The position numbers and the translations under genes were made by a program. From contig OX243824.1 in the NCBI GenBank assembly GCA_945859605.1, forward strand, positions 6,062,813 through 6,126,812: 64,000 bases of DNA. Reading direction: 5' to 3'. Source of the DNA: Lumbricus rubellus. Its lineage: Eukaryota > Annelida > Clitellata > Crassiclitellata > Lumbricidae. Positions within the stretch are counted from its first letter, which is position 1, and each line of letters opens with the position of its first letter. Shown here piece by piece: positions 34,776 to 46,198 of the stretch. A model generated the notes under the pieces. It saw nothing but the letters and a program-made list of their open reading frames with translations. It was not told where the DNA came from and ran no database searches.

Positions 34776-35152
34776 ATGATAAAGACGATGAAAACATTGT
34801 GTATACACCTAATTGTGATTGTAATCACGTATTTATATAGCGCCGATATCATGGAGGAACTCATCATGGATGATTCAGAAACAGAAAATGAAATCACGAT
34901 GGAAATAAGTGATTATAAAATGCTTAAAATAGCGAAAAAATGGTGTTTAATTAGGCAGAGCATTCCAACAAATTAGTTGATGACAATAATGATGACGACG
35001 ACGCTGAAAATGATGATGATGAGGAGGAGAACAACGACGACACCACCACCCCACTCCCCAAACCAACATCACCACCGTGCACTATCACCAACACCAACAA
35101 TACCACCATCAACACCACCAACACCACTCCTGCTGGTTATTTATTTACAGTG

Positions 35153-35218
35153 TTTAGCGACATCTCATGGCTATCACAGCGTTGACGTCGCCCTCCTTGG
35201 ATAAGGACTGGCATTATC
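35153..35218 (-). mobile_element. SINE-like repeat fragment
   Basis: GTTTAGCGACATCTCATGGC, TTGACGTCGCCCTCCTTGGA and TAAGGACTGGCATTATC match the inverse family pattern. Confidence 0.5.
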
Positions 35219-35712
35219 ATTTAAAAGTATGCACGGACAGCGACAGAGTGGCATCTGTATTTTCCCCTATAAGTACAGTTTTGGTCATGACGTGTGTCAG
35301 CATATAAGTCTAGTCCTCTCTCTGGCCAATCAGGTTCAAAGGCCAACGTTTTGAATATGCATGAGTTCACCTTTATTATGTTCTGGATTAACACTACCGT
35401 CGCCACGGTATCATTAATTAATCATTATCATTAATTGTTAGGGTTAATCAGAAAAGGTCTTGCCAGGTGACTTGAGCACACGTGTTTCGGGCAAAAAGCA
35501 AGTGACATCCGGGGACATTTAATACTAATCAAGCCAACTCAAACATATATAATCTAATCCAATCTTGTATAATCTGTTTTACAAACGGGAAATGTCAATG
35601 GCACACTCCTGTATGTCTGAACCAACACTGTTTTAGGCCGTGGAAGAAAATGCCAAGAAGCAATTGTTTGTTTTGTATGTGCACTTGTTATAGCGCATCC
35701 TCAAGCTCTCTC
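35219..35712. other. Spacer without supported gene
   Basis: I see nothing definite. Confidence 0.3.
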
Positions 35713-35887
35713 TCTACTCAGAGGCGCTCCCGAATGCAGAGCGGACACTGCATCGGAGTTTCACGCCGAAGCGCTGAGCAATTGTGAGTGAAGGACTTGG
35801 CCAAGGTCCTTGCGCGGCGAGGTGGATTCGAACCTCGAACCTTCCGGCTCCAAGGCAACGACGCCACCACTACACCACCGCGCCCCA
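35713..35887 (-). mobile_element. tRNA-derived SINE, - strand
   Basis: Inverse copy of the SINE at 46820-46999. Read on the - strand it starts TGGGGCGCGGTGGTGTAGTG (A box TGGTGTAGTGG), then has GAGGTTCGAATCC (B box), and ends in GCATTCGGGAGCGCCTCTGA. Confidence 0.8.
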
Positions 35888-36880
35888 CAAAAAAGAAGAA
35901 AAAAGAAGAAAGCAAAGCAAAATACGAAGAAGACCCGTCATTCCAATCGAATGAAAATAAATTGGCATTCTATTCCCCACCAGCAGCAGTAGATCCGCGG
36001 TAAACACCCAGTCCACGGGTCCCTCCAACTCCCCGTTTGGATTAGGAGCTCGCTGGATAGACAGAGAGACTTGCTCCAATAAAGGGACCGTTCCTTCGCA
36101 GCAGCGTGTATGCATACGCTCTTCATATTGGCCTATTCCCTCGACGACTTAACGAAATTATCGGTCCCCGCAGTGGCTCCGAACCGAGTCACGCTGGCGA
36201 CTGAAGGGAGACTCGCTCATGTTTAATTCGAAAGGGCGGTTGTTGTACGGAATGAATGCGCATGCGTCTGGGCAAACAAGACAAGACGCCCATCGGGGGA
36301 CGACGAAGACCAGTCCGGAAAGCAAAGCGCCGAATTAAAACACAACCGCAACACGCTAGACGAGAACAAAGAAGTCGTCGGAAATCTGGACAAAAAAGAC
36401 AGAAGTTTAAAAAACGACCATGCAACTGGACGTGCAAAGGAATAAAATTAAATAATACTTTTTTAAATCTACTTCACGGATTTTCAACATTATAAATTCT
36501 TATGAAAAAATGAAAATTAACTGGACTCCTTTATCCATTACTCCGTTATGTATATTAACTATATTTCGTTTTATTGTACCATGCATGTCTAAACCAAAAT
36601 GCGGTTAGCAATATTATTGGTAAATTAAAGGATATTCTTATCTTATCTTATTATGTACTGGTTGTACTCTGTCAAGATGATATGCGTTTGACGCGCAAAT
36701 AACTAATTTATAACGTCAAAAAGACACGATTTTAAGGTGTCTAAGCGTGCATCACCGGATGCATGGGTCATAGCTGAGTCACACGGCAAATGGACAGAGC
36801 ATGATGGAAAAGCCTTGTGAAGATCGCATCTGACATCTACGGGCTTTGAGCCCATGGATGGTTGCTGACGATGATAATGA
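35888..36880. other. Spacer with one undecided open frame
   Basis: A 72-codon stretch open between stops (36227-36445) reads through RRPSGDDEDQSGKQSAELKH and ends beside AATAAA at 36441-36446. It has no Met start and no good acceptor. The alternative frame in the same DNA gives a basic RRRPVRKAKRRIKTQ protein. Neither is convincing. Confidence 0.25.
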
Positions 36881-36932
36881 TGAAGACGACGACGACGACG
36901 ACGATGATGATGATGATGATGATGATGACGAT
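36881..36932. repeat. (GAC/GAT)n microsatellite
   Basis: GACGACGACGACGACGATGATGATGATG. Confidence 0.9.
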
Positions 36933-37733
36933 AACCCCCTCCCTACTCTCTCCATTACAAGACGAGTAGGCTACTCTAAGAGTCTAAGTTCATAACCAGT
37001 CGGCTATAGGCTACTCTGTCCCACAATGTTCACTGCTGGTTGACCATGCAATACGTCAATTAGATGCATTCTCAATAGGCTTCCATTTTCCCACGCAGTG
37101 CGTGCGTGCGCCCAGTGCACATATCCCGAAGTTTTTCATTTTTCGCCGAAACTGATTGGCGGATAAGAGTACTGTGTATAGTAGGATATAGTATATGCGG
37201 CGGCAGGCTCCTTTAATAATAGTAGTTTCCTCTGCAGCACCCTTCTTCCGGCTGCCAAATAAATACATGACCCAACATCAAAAGTACTTTATCGATAATT
37301 AACATTCGCCGACGTTTTATAAATAAATAGTCACGTTGAAAGCGTTTTCACTGACAGCGAACGATGTTCTATCAATCATTTCATTAACGTTATCTACCGA
37401 ACTCGCGCGAAGTTAACCAGAACACCGGTTTACAAGAATACACACGCACACAGGCTTCGTCATTTATTTCTGTATTTATGTATTTATTCGGGTGCGCGTT
37501 TAAGATCGGAAACATTAAGAGAGAAAAAGAAGAAAAATAACGTCGTCGATGTCGTCTGAAAGTGCTTTGCTAATGGATGTGTGTGTGGGCAAGGAAAGAC
37601 AAGTAAATAAGAACAGATGTCACAGTGGGCGAAAAATGAACGCCGCCATATTGCTTGCTGTTGGGATTTGCCATTCATTATTTCAACCAGAGGCCACAGA
37701 AAGAATTATTACAGTAGTTTTAGTTCTCCACTA

Positions 37734-37736
<3 letters not shown>
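36933..37736. other. Spacer without supported gene
   Basis: Mixed composition. I see no recognisable domain in any frame. Confidence 0.3.

Positions 37737-37804
<68 letters not shown>
37737..37804. repeat. (TA)n microsatellite
   Basis: About 68 bp of pure TA. Confidence 0.95.
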
Positions 37805-37806
<2 letters not shown>

Positions 37807-38044
37807 CGGCTGATATGCCTTTATAAACATCGTAAAGTAGTTTGAATGTGTATCAAGATTAAGCCTTACGCGGAATTGCGTATAAGGTCAAGTTAATTGT
37901 TGCGTAAACAAAACGTTTCAGAGATTGGTCGATTTATTAAAGTCGTTTGTACGAATATAATATTATGCTCATATAATTAAATCTCTGAATCCCTATAAAT
38001 TATAGCCAAACACATCGCATTTAATAGCCAACGCATCTAACACA

Positions 38045-38285
38045 CAGTGGCGCAACTAGGGGGGTGCTGGGGGGTGCTTGAGCACCCCCTAGGCTAAAAA
38101 GGTGACCCACGCAATTTTTCCAAATCCGATGAGTTTTTTTGGTGCGTGGGGGGGGGGTAGGGGTCATTCGGTCTTTAAGATTACACAATCAACCAAGTTC
38201 CTTTGGCACTCGCTACTTCGCACCATCGGCGCTTACAATAATAATTCTGAGCACCCCCCAGGAAAATTTTCTGGTTGCGCCCCTG
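38045..38285. mobile_element. 241-bp hAT-type MITE with perfect 8-bp TSD
   Basis: It begins CAGTGGCGCAACTAGG and ends CTGGTTGCGCCCCTG (imperfect TIR). CTAACACA is present directly on both sides (38037-38044 and 38286-38293). There is no coding capacity. Confidence 0.85.
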
Positions 38286-38760
38286 CTAACACACACGTAG
38301 AAGGGTGACAACTGACAAACAGACACCATCTGTTTCTAGTCTGTTTTCGCGCCTTCTTTGTCGTCATTCCCAAATTAATGGCTTTCAAATTACAAACTAC
38401 GAACAAGCCCGAGTCGAAAATTGATCAGACTCGAAAAGTTGTGGGATATTATGGCCTGGACATTAGGCTATCCCCAGACAATAGCAAACGCTTTCATGTA
38501 GCGCAGTGATTCCACTGCCGTGTACACCGTCTTTCAAGCACCCAGAAAAAGTGCTGAAAGGTGCGCGGATGTTCTTGTTGGGTATCTCTTCGGCGCAATA
38601 ATACACAGTAGACCCTAATATAGGCCAAAGTCTAAATGAACCACATCATATTCAGCAGTATCATCAGCACTATCCCATCACCGCCAACGAAGGCATGTTC
38701 AGACAGTAAAAGGGGTTCGTCTGGTCGAATTTAGCTGATAACCTCTGGTCACCTTCCTTG

Positions 38761-38763
<3 letters not shown>

Positions 38764-38811
<48 letters not shown>

Positions 38812-38848
38812 TTATATATATATTTGTGTATATATATATATATATATG
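38764..38848. repeat. (TA)n microsatellite, interrupted
   Basis: TA runs with single TG and TTT interruptions. Confidence 0.95.
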
Positions 38849-39011
38849 CCGATGGACAGACATAAGAAGCATCGTCAGATCAAATGCCATCTGACTGTGT
38901 TTAGACATCAGAACCGATTAACAAAATCCAGATCATAATAATAATATATAGAGATGTCTTGCATTAAACCGAATGATAATCCAATCCTCTTGAGGTCAGT
39001 GGTAAAGTACA

Positions 39012-39315
39012 GTCCATCCATCCATCCATCCGTTCGTCCATCCATCCTTCTATCGATCCATCTATTCATCCATCCATCCATCTATCTATCCATATATCCA
39101 TCCATTCATCTGTCCATCCATCCATCTGTCCATCTGTCCATCCATCTGTCCATCTGTCCATCCATCTGTCCATCCATTCATCCGTCCGTCCGTCCGTCCG
39201 TCCGTCCGTCCGTCCGTCCGTCCGTCCGTCCGTCCGTCCGTCCGTCCGTCCGTCCGTCCGTCCGTCCGTCCGTCCGTCCGTCCGTCCGTCCGTCCGTCCA
39301 TTAGTCCGTCCGTCT
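39012..39315. repeat. (TCCA)n to (TCCG)n microsatellite
   Basis: The left half is TCCATCCATC-like with variants. The right half (39178-39297) is almost pure CCGT. Confidence 0.95.
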
Positions 39316-39412
39316 GAAAACTGAAATGTTAGCATATGAATTAAATTGTAATCGACGTCTGTTATGATACACAGTTTTCCTTAGTCAATATCAGTGGCGG
39401 CGCTATACCATA

Positions 39413-39620
39413 GCCTATAGAGATCCTGCGTGGTCGAGTGGGTTGTAGCCCGCTCGCCACGCCGGCGGCCCGGGTTCGATTCTCGGTCAGAGATTAATTT
39501 CTCGGATCTTTACTGCGGGTGGCTCGGTCGCAATATAAACGTGGAGTGTGAGGTTGTACTCTGCCTCCGACACTAATCATCTTCGATACGAAACAGTGTC
39601 GTTAAGCCCGAAGTACTACG
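39413..39620 (+). mobile_element. Full-length tRNA-derived SINE with 11-bp TSD
   Basis: The head has an A-box-like TGGTCGAGTGG (39431-39441) and a B-box-like GGTTCGATTCT (39473-39483). The body is followed by the tail GACACTAATCATCTTCGATA..GTGTCGTTAAG. The 11-bp word GCTATACCATA lies on both sides (39402-39412 and 39621-39631), the hallmark of LINE-driven insertion. The tail is shared with the SINE-like cluster at 31.6-33.6 kb. Confidence 0.85.
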
Positions 39621-40271
39621 GCTATACCATAATTTATATAGGTATAAACAGGTCAAATATCTGACCTGCTTATTCTGCTCTAGACCTACATTTTGACAGA
39701 CCAACAATTCTTTTGAATTTCTAATATCCTCTGTACATTCAATTTCTGCGACCTGTTGAATGTTTCCCATGGCATTGTCGCGATCTGCCTCATGCATGGC
39801 TGAAACTCTGTATTCTAAGAAATTTTTCCGATGGTCTGCTTATCTATAAACTTTATGTTACTGTAGGCTTTGGAAAATAATTACATGCGAATAAAACTAA
39901 TCCGGAAACAGTCATGGGAGACCCCGGCATCCACCCCACTCCATCCCACCCCACTCCATTCCACCCCTCGCGTGGCCTCAGGATCTGGAGCCTATCTGGC
40001 GTAACGATTTGCCGTATGAAACGGGGTTGTAAGACTTCCTTCGGAGCGGTGGCCTTTGAAGTAAATCACCCGGTGGCCGGATGGTCACCCCTCTGGAAAA
40101 GCGTCTGTGGGCTATGGCGGACCTGGGGGCTTTAAAACCCTCTCTCTCATGGCCTTGGAGGTCATGACCTTACTTTAAGTCAAGTGGACCTGTTCAGGGT
40201 TTGCAAAATCAATTAGTAACGGTGGTAAATGGAACGGAGGGTTGAGCATCTAGACTGGAACTCAGCAAATC

Positions 40272-40306
<35 letters not shown>

Positions 40307-40307
40307 A
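40272..40307. repeat. (CTG)n microsatellite
   Basis: About twelve CTG units ending in CTGCAG. Confidence 0.95.
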
Positions 40308-40325
40308 GAAGCCAGCGGAAGGAGG

Positions 40326-40491
40326 AAGGGAGGGAGGGAGGGAGGGAGGGAGGGAGGGAGGGAGGGAGGGAGGGAGGGAGGGAGGGAGGGAGGGAGGGAG
40401 GGAGGGAGGGAGGGAGGGAGGGAGGGAGGGAGGGAGGGAGGGAGGGAGGGAGGGAGGGAGGGAGGGAGGGAGGGAGGGAGGGAGGGAGGGA
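40326..40491 (+). repeat. (GGGA)n tract, G-quadruplex prone
   Basis: About 41 uninterrupted GGGA units. Confidence 0.95.
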
Positions 40492-40835
40492 GGAGAACGA
40501 GTGACCGCGGAAGGAGGAGGGAAGCGGAACCACGGGGGTCAGAGGTCGTACACTATGGTCTATAGAGTAAATGCCTGATGAGGAATAAAGTGGCACCGTG
40601 TTCCACTCGCAAAGTGTATACACCACTCGTTAGAAAAACCTGTTCGAACACAATCATGGAAATAAATAAATGTGGGCTAACTTTCATGCATGTTTATATA
40701 TTTTGTAGGGTCTACACGTATGAATTTCATAAGCACAATGAGATATGCCTTGTGTATACAGGCACATAATTATAGGCCTATGTATAGATATAATTTTGTC
40801 TGTGCATTCCGACATTGCAAATGCACACAAGCAAG

Positions 40836-40837
<2 letters not shown>

Positions 40838-40924
<87 letters not shown>
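40838..40924. repeat. (AC)n microsatellite
   Basis: About 43 AC units, followed by imperfect CACA/CGCA sequence to about 41090. Confidence 0.95.
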
Positions 40925-40929
<5 letters not shown>

Positions 40930-41717
40930 ACATATAAATACGCACACGCCTACACACACACGCACACGCACCTGCCATAATGTACACGCACTCACACACG
41001 CCACACATACAAACACACACACATGCACAGTGCACACACACGCAAGTGTATACAGACACTCACAAACGCACACAAGCACAGGCACGCATGTACACATGTA
41101 TGTGCGTGTCTGTGTGTCTGCGTGTGCGCGTATATTTCTTGTCTTTACGAATAAAAATTGTTTCTGTATGTAATTATTTCCTCTGCAGCTCCCTACTGTT
41201 CCTCAACATCGATTCCACACACACGCTATCTGCAGCGTCTGCAACTTATCCAAAGCTCAGTATTATACATCCAGACCTGTCACCAGAACGTCCAATTATC
41301 ATCATATTACTTGAATCACTCAGTTGGTTAAAAATTCCAGATCAAATTCACCTAAAACTCCAATAACAGAACTCCAATTTCATATACTATAGTACATTAT
41401 ATTCCCATAATTCCCAGGCCTCCGTGGCGGCGTGGCTTTCCTGATGCATATTTCTTATAGCAGAACCACCCCCCTCCAACCCCAACCCCTCCAACCCCCC
41501 CTCGATGACGGTTTCGGTTTCACTCGTTGATTAAGCTCTGCCACGCAAGGTGACTTGGCGGACCCACAATAAATCGAACTCGAACTTCCTTTGGACAACC
41601 CTCTGATTCGACGCAGCCCTCGCGAATAAACCAGTGCCCTCTTATACGCTTGGCACTCCGAGTGGCGCTTTATAAGTTTGGAGATTGCGATGACGTTTAC
41701 GATCACCGTGTTCAAAA

Positions 41718-41816
41718 ATATGCATGTGCGTGTGTGTGTGTGCGTATGTTCGTGCGTGCGTGCGTGTGTGTGTCCGTGTGTGTCCGTGTGTGTCCGTGTG
41801 TGTCCGTGTGTGCGTT
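41718..41816. repeat. TGTG/TGTGTGTCCG microsatellite
   Basis: TGCGTGTGTGTG words followed by four GTGTGTCC units. Confidence 0.9.
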
Positions 41817-41949
41817 TGAAGACGGTAATAGAAGTGCATGGTAAGAAAAGCAATTATTCCTGGCACAAAAAAACATTGTTTCCACGTTTACCCTGCGATA
41901 ATAATTACTGATCAACGAGCCAATGTAATTCCGCTGGATAAAGTTCCGT

Positions 41950-41982
41950 ATATATATATATTAATTATATATGTATACATGT

Positions 41983-42042
<60 letters not shown>
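41950..42042. repeat. (TA)n microsatellite
   Basis: The pure TA run at 41994-42042 is preceded by ATTAATTATATATG words. Confidence 0.95.
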
Positions 42043-42045
<3 letters not shown>

Positions 42046-42377
42046 CGCACGAGCCACATGTGTAGGCCTATATCTTGTGGGTGGCATTAATTTTCCCAGA
42101 TTTGTGATGGATTGATTATTATCCTGCAGAGGGGTAATTACGCCGACTGGTCCAGAAATTGAAGTCTATATAATGAGCCGGAGAACGCGAAAGAACATTC
42201 CAGAGAACTGGGAAACTTTTCTCGGTGTAGTGCAAAATCAGATACGTGCGAAAACAGATCCAGGATAATTATTTATAACAGCGATTGGCTCACGTGACCA
42301 TTGTAGGACTGTGAAAATTTCCTGATCAAACATAAAATATTTCAAGTGAGCCAATGACGAGTTATGTTCGCCAGTCA

Positions 42378-42630
42378 AAATGATGATGAGGAGGGGGAAT
42401 ACTATGATGATGAGTTGTTGATGACGATGATGATCATGACGACGACGACAACGACGATGATGACGATGACGACGACGACGACGACGATGATGACGACGAC
42501 GATGACGATGATGATGATGACGACGACGACGATGACGATGATGATAATTATGACGACGACGACGACAACGACGATGATGATGATGATGACGACGATGGCG
42601 ATGATGATGATGACGATGATAATGATTTGC
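42378..42630. repeat. (GAT/GAC)n microsatellite
   Basis: About 250 bp of GATGACGAC words. The His/Arg, Thr/Met and Ile/Val repeat frames are artefacts of it. Confidence 0.9.
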
Positions 42631-43119
42631 CAAGTTGCCAAGTTGGACTTGTTTTCGCAACGACCGACCTGACACCACACCGTCGTTCGCACGTTTAATC
42701 TTCACACATAGGAAAACCCGAGAAGCTGACAATGTGTGATCCATCAATCCCTGAAAGGAGATAATTGATACTGGAATGGTTTTTGGTGGGTGGTTTTACA
42801 AAGAAAGAAACGCAGTTATAGCCACCGGTGGGATAAAAGACATACCTAAATTAGGGCCATAACCCCGAAAGGTCGCGAGCAGAAACCACCCAGGAAACCC
42901 GCCCGGAAATGGTTTGGGTTGGATGTCAGGCAGCGCAAGGGGAATCGTCCCTCGAAAACTGAAACAAAGAGATCAGACAACTGAGCGCTAATTAAAAGGA
43001 TAAAGACCCACGAATGAGAATGTGTAGAAGAGGCAGACACTTTAGCGCAACTAGAATGCATGTAGACAATGGAAGCGTGCTTCTTTAATGAAACTTTTAT
43101 AACTTTAAACCCCACTCTC
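42631..43119. other. Spacer without supported gene
   Basis: I see nothing definite. Confidence 0.3.
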
Positions 43120-43123
43120 TTTC

Positions 43124-43182
<59 letters not shown>

Positions 43183-43190
43183 CGCTCTCT
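43120..43190. repeat. (TCTG)n microsatellite
   Basis: About fifteen CTGT units followed by CTCT. Confidence 0.95.
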
Positions 43191-43765
43191 CTCTTCTACA
43201 TAAGTGTCTATACTCTATAGTCTCTACAGATACGGTAATTATAAACTAATGTACTGCTGCTATAGCTTCACATAGGCACACAGGCCGTGTCTAAAAGGAG
43301 CAGACATGCTGCTTAAAGTGCACCAGAACGAGGTCTATACCATGGCCTGATTATATTTTATTAAACCATCTGCGTTGAATCCATTCCTTGATCAATTCTC
43401 TAGCCATGAAAAATAATTATTAATGTCTCGTATACCTTTGTGTAACAGGATATGACGAGAACCACGTAATAAATTGTCTGGCTTCAGTCTGTCTTTTAAA
43501 AATTCTCCGAATGGAATTTTATTATGACGCTACAGTGATTGAGATTTCGCTGTCTCGCGAAAACAATAATTTATTACGAAGATTCGAAGAATTTGCCGTT
43601 TCTTTAAAAAAACATTAGGTTTGCTAAATGTTATTCGACGAAAAATGCACATTCCTCATACGACAGATTTCGATACAAATACATTATGCAGACACAATTT
43701 TTTTAGCCTAAATTCAGACACATTTATAATTATGTATATGTAGGTTTTGTTGTTTATAGCCTACT
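43191..43765. other. AT-rich spacer
   Basis: I see no supported gene. Confidence 0.3.
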
Positions 43766-43918
43766 GTGATAGAAGGAAAAGTGGAGGGGAAAAGAACAAG
43801 AGGAAGACTACGACATATGCTGCTGGACACGTTGATGACGAGGATTGGATACCAAAAACTAAAGGAGAAGGCCCGGCGGAGGGAAGAGTGGCGACACTGG
43901 ACAGCCGAACCTGCCTAG
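43766..43918 (+). pseudogene. LINE C-terminal remnant
   Basis: Read from 43766 the frame gives IEGKVEGKRTRGRLRHMLLD, then RIGYQKLKEKARRREEWRHW, and stops at TAG 43916-43918. The pattern 'iEGKveGKRgrGR....l..i....g..y..l...A.dR..Wr' is the C-terminus of non-LTR retrotransposon ORF2 proteins. Only this tip survives. The longer frame beginning at 43747 is in a different phase and is not the biological one. Confidence 0.7.
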
Positions 43919-44994
43919 GGGAACGTGCAGAACCAGAAGAAGAAGAAGCCTACTGTGCTAGGCTAAAATTATTAAATTTTAACAACCAGAGTGCTGTTTT
44001 GCAACTGGCCATATTAAAGAATATACTTACTTACTTATATTAGGCTACTTAACAGGCTGCGTCGTGCCAGCCTGAAGTCTTGAACAAACGGAGATTGGTT
44101 GATTGTCCACGATTAGATAGATTGCGTCGCAAGCAATGGAAAATTGTACCTGAACATAATTCTGCACAAGATTCGTTATTCTGAATTTAATTTTTTTTAA
44201 ATTAATGTGAGCTTTATTGCTAAATTTGTATTATTTTCAAGATCACGTGAGGCATTGAAACAGCGTTGGAGAATTGAGAAATAAATGACAAGCGCACGAG
44301 ACGCAAACTTGTTGTTATTATCTATTGCAAATAATTACGAAATTTCTACATTTTTTTATTAGGTCACGGTAATTTACGCAGAAAGTTGGATTCTCGTAAA
44401 TTTTATTTCTTTTATTGTGGGTGTTGACTCCATGTTTATGTAATTAATATTCTTATCCTACCCCGTTCGATATACCTGCTCGTGGGATTTTTGGGCGAAG
44501 AAAAGTGAGTGAAACTAAACAAGATGTTTTAGTTTAGTTAATTTTTTGCCCGTTGTCTGATATTTTTAGTTAAATTGTTCTGCGATGCTGGATATTCAAT
44601 GAGCGTATGTCATGCTAGGATTAGGTAATTAGATTTTTTTTTCTCGAGCGGTAGTGTTGACATGGGATTAATGTACAATGTAAAAATTTACAACGGTAGG
44701 TCGCGCTGAAGTAAGTAAGCGAGCGGTTGCACCGGATGACCTATCTACAGGTTGCAGAAGCTTAATTGCAGACACACAGCATCATAAAATGTTCATTTGA
44801 TAAAGAAACAGCAGGACCGTTTTAAGTACTTTCACGCAAATTTGTCGCATTCAGTTTTTTGTTCTGGGTTTGAGTAATATATCTTTTATATTTTTAAGTG
44901 CTGCTATATTGGAGCCTCTGTGGTAATGGCAGTTATTGCATTATCTCTGTGATTTTTGCGTCCTTACACGCGAACAGCATGTAGTTTAAGTTCT
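43919..44994. other. AT-rich sequence upstream of TMEM234
   Basis: No exon could be assigned. This is one place where the missing first exon and promoter of the 46-50 kb gene might lie. Confidence 0.3.
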
Positions 44995-45110
44995 TGCAGC
45001 TGCTAAATTAGTCGTCCATTATCCATTCATTCATTTCATGGACGCCCCTTCAAGAAACATATTTACGGCTAAAGAAAAATTACTTAAGTGATTTGTAAAA
45101 CAGAATTTGA
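44995..45110 (-). pseudogene. LINE 3' tail fragment, - strand
   Basis: Read on the - strand: TTTAGCCGTAAATATGTTTC, TTGAAGGGGCGTCCATGAAA, TGAATGAATGG. These match the 3'-UTR words of the LINE tails at 11.9 and 17.1 kb. Confidence 0.5.
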
Positions 45111-45442
45111 TTTGTCAGCAGTAATATCCGCAGCTGCGACAGGAGTGCATGCCAGATGGTGGGTCCTGCAACATTTAAACAGCACTAGCAAATGGATTAT
45201 GTTCATCATCATCGGCTGAAGGGTTTAACGCTCATTGGCAATTTCTATGAAATTCAGTGCAAGGTGTGAAGTGCAGGCAAGGCAAGACGATGCCTGGTTG
45301 GAGCAAAATTTGGAAACTCTGCTCAGACCAGTGAATTTTTCTATTTCCCCCAGGAACAATTTTTGCTGCAGTCCAACGTATGACTTACAGACATGAAGTT
45401 CTAAATATAATCATTTCTGAAAAAACGGTTTAAGTCTAACAC

Positions 45443-45641
45443 AGGGCTTTTTTACCGTGCAGTTGTACACAAAATGTGCAGTTCTAAATGGATTTGTGCT
45501 TGTGCAGTTGTAAAAGCACTTTTTCACAGTTAAAACTAGCAAAAAGGTCATTGTCCTCCATTTTTGGAGTAATTTAACATAGAGGATGGGAAAGGAAAGA
45601 AGGGGTTGTGCAGTTCTAAAAATTCCTTAAAAACAGCCTTG
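45443..45641. mobile_element. ~199-bp hAT-type MITE with perfect 8-bp TSD
   Basis: It starts CAGGGCTTTTTTACCGTGCA and ends AAAAACAGCCTTG. GTCTAACA flanks both sides (45435-45442 and 45642-45649). A second copy is at 58452-58636 in the same orientation, sharing GCAGTTGTACACAAAATGTG and AGGTCATTGTCCTCC. Confidence 0.85.
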
Positions 45642-45867
45642 GTCTAACATGTCCTTCACTCGCTTTTCCTCAGTGCCCTGAAGTTCCGTTGTAAGACATA
45701 CATGTGTGAACTTATGAAATTTGGAGGGAGATAACTTTACATCGAATTCAGTTGCAGTGTGTCGTTTCATGCAAGGCTTAAAGTGTGGCAGGACGGTCAT
45801 GGATGGCGTACTGGCACTTATTTTTAAATCTCTATGCCATCCTGCCACTTATTTCTCCAGCACTCCT

Positions 45868-45965
45868 GAAAATGTAAGGGGCGTCCTGGCACTTCATTTG
45901 GAAATGTAAGGGGCGTCCAGGCACTTATTTTGAAAAGGTAAGGAGCGTCCAGGCACTTATTTTAC
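45868..45965 (+). repeat. Three ~32-bp direct repeats
   Basis: AATGTAAGGGGCGTCCTGGC plus ACTTCATTTGGA occurs three times with small changes, ending about 80 bp before the first recognised TMEM234 exon. Confidence 0.85.
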
Positions 45966-46046
45966 ACTTTTAGCACTGGTTTCATGTGATACATACGTGT
46001 GTCTTAGTTGCATTGGTCTGTGATTTGGCAATGTGGATCTTTTCAG

Positions 46047-46198
46047 GCGATAGTTTCTGGCTGATCATCGTGTCGATGCTGTGGGGTTGCACGAACCCAC
46101 TTCTGAAGCGCGGGGGCAAAGGAATCGAAAATGTAACGCAGGGGAACGTCGTCCTACGAGTCTTTGCGCAGCTGAAATTTCTACTTCTGAACTGGAGG
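46047..46198 (+). CDS. TMEM234: TMEM234 exon A
   Basis: The acceptor ATCTTTTCAG ends at 46046 and the donor GTAAGT starts at 46199. The exon contributes two bases plus 50 codons, from GAT (46049) to AGG (46196-46198). If the acceptor were not used, an in-frame ATG at 46031 (MWIFSGDSFW) could start the protein, but the CAG looks real. Confidence 0.88.

Noticed and set aside
36256..36495. Basic 79-codon frame resembling a protamine or histone tail
   Set aside because: Arg/Lys richness without a recognisable motif. An overlapping frame looks more protein-like.
43747..44043. 98-codon frame starting MLFIAYCDRRKSGGEK
   Set aside because: The LINE C-terminus is read in another phase from 43766. 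This frame is its shadow.
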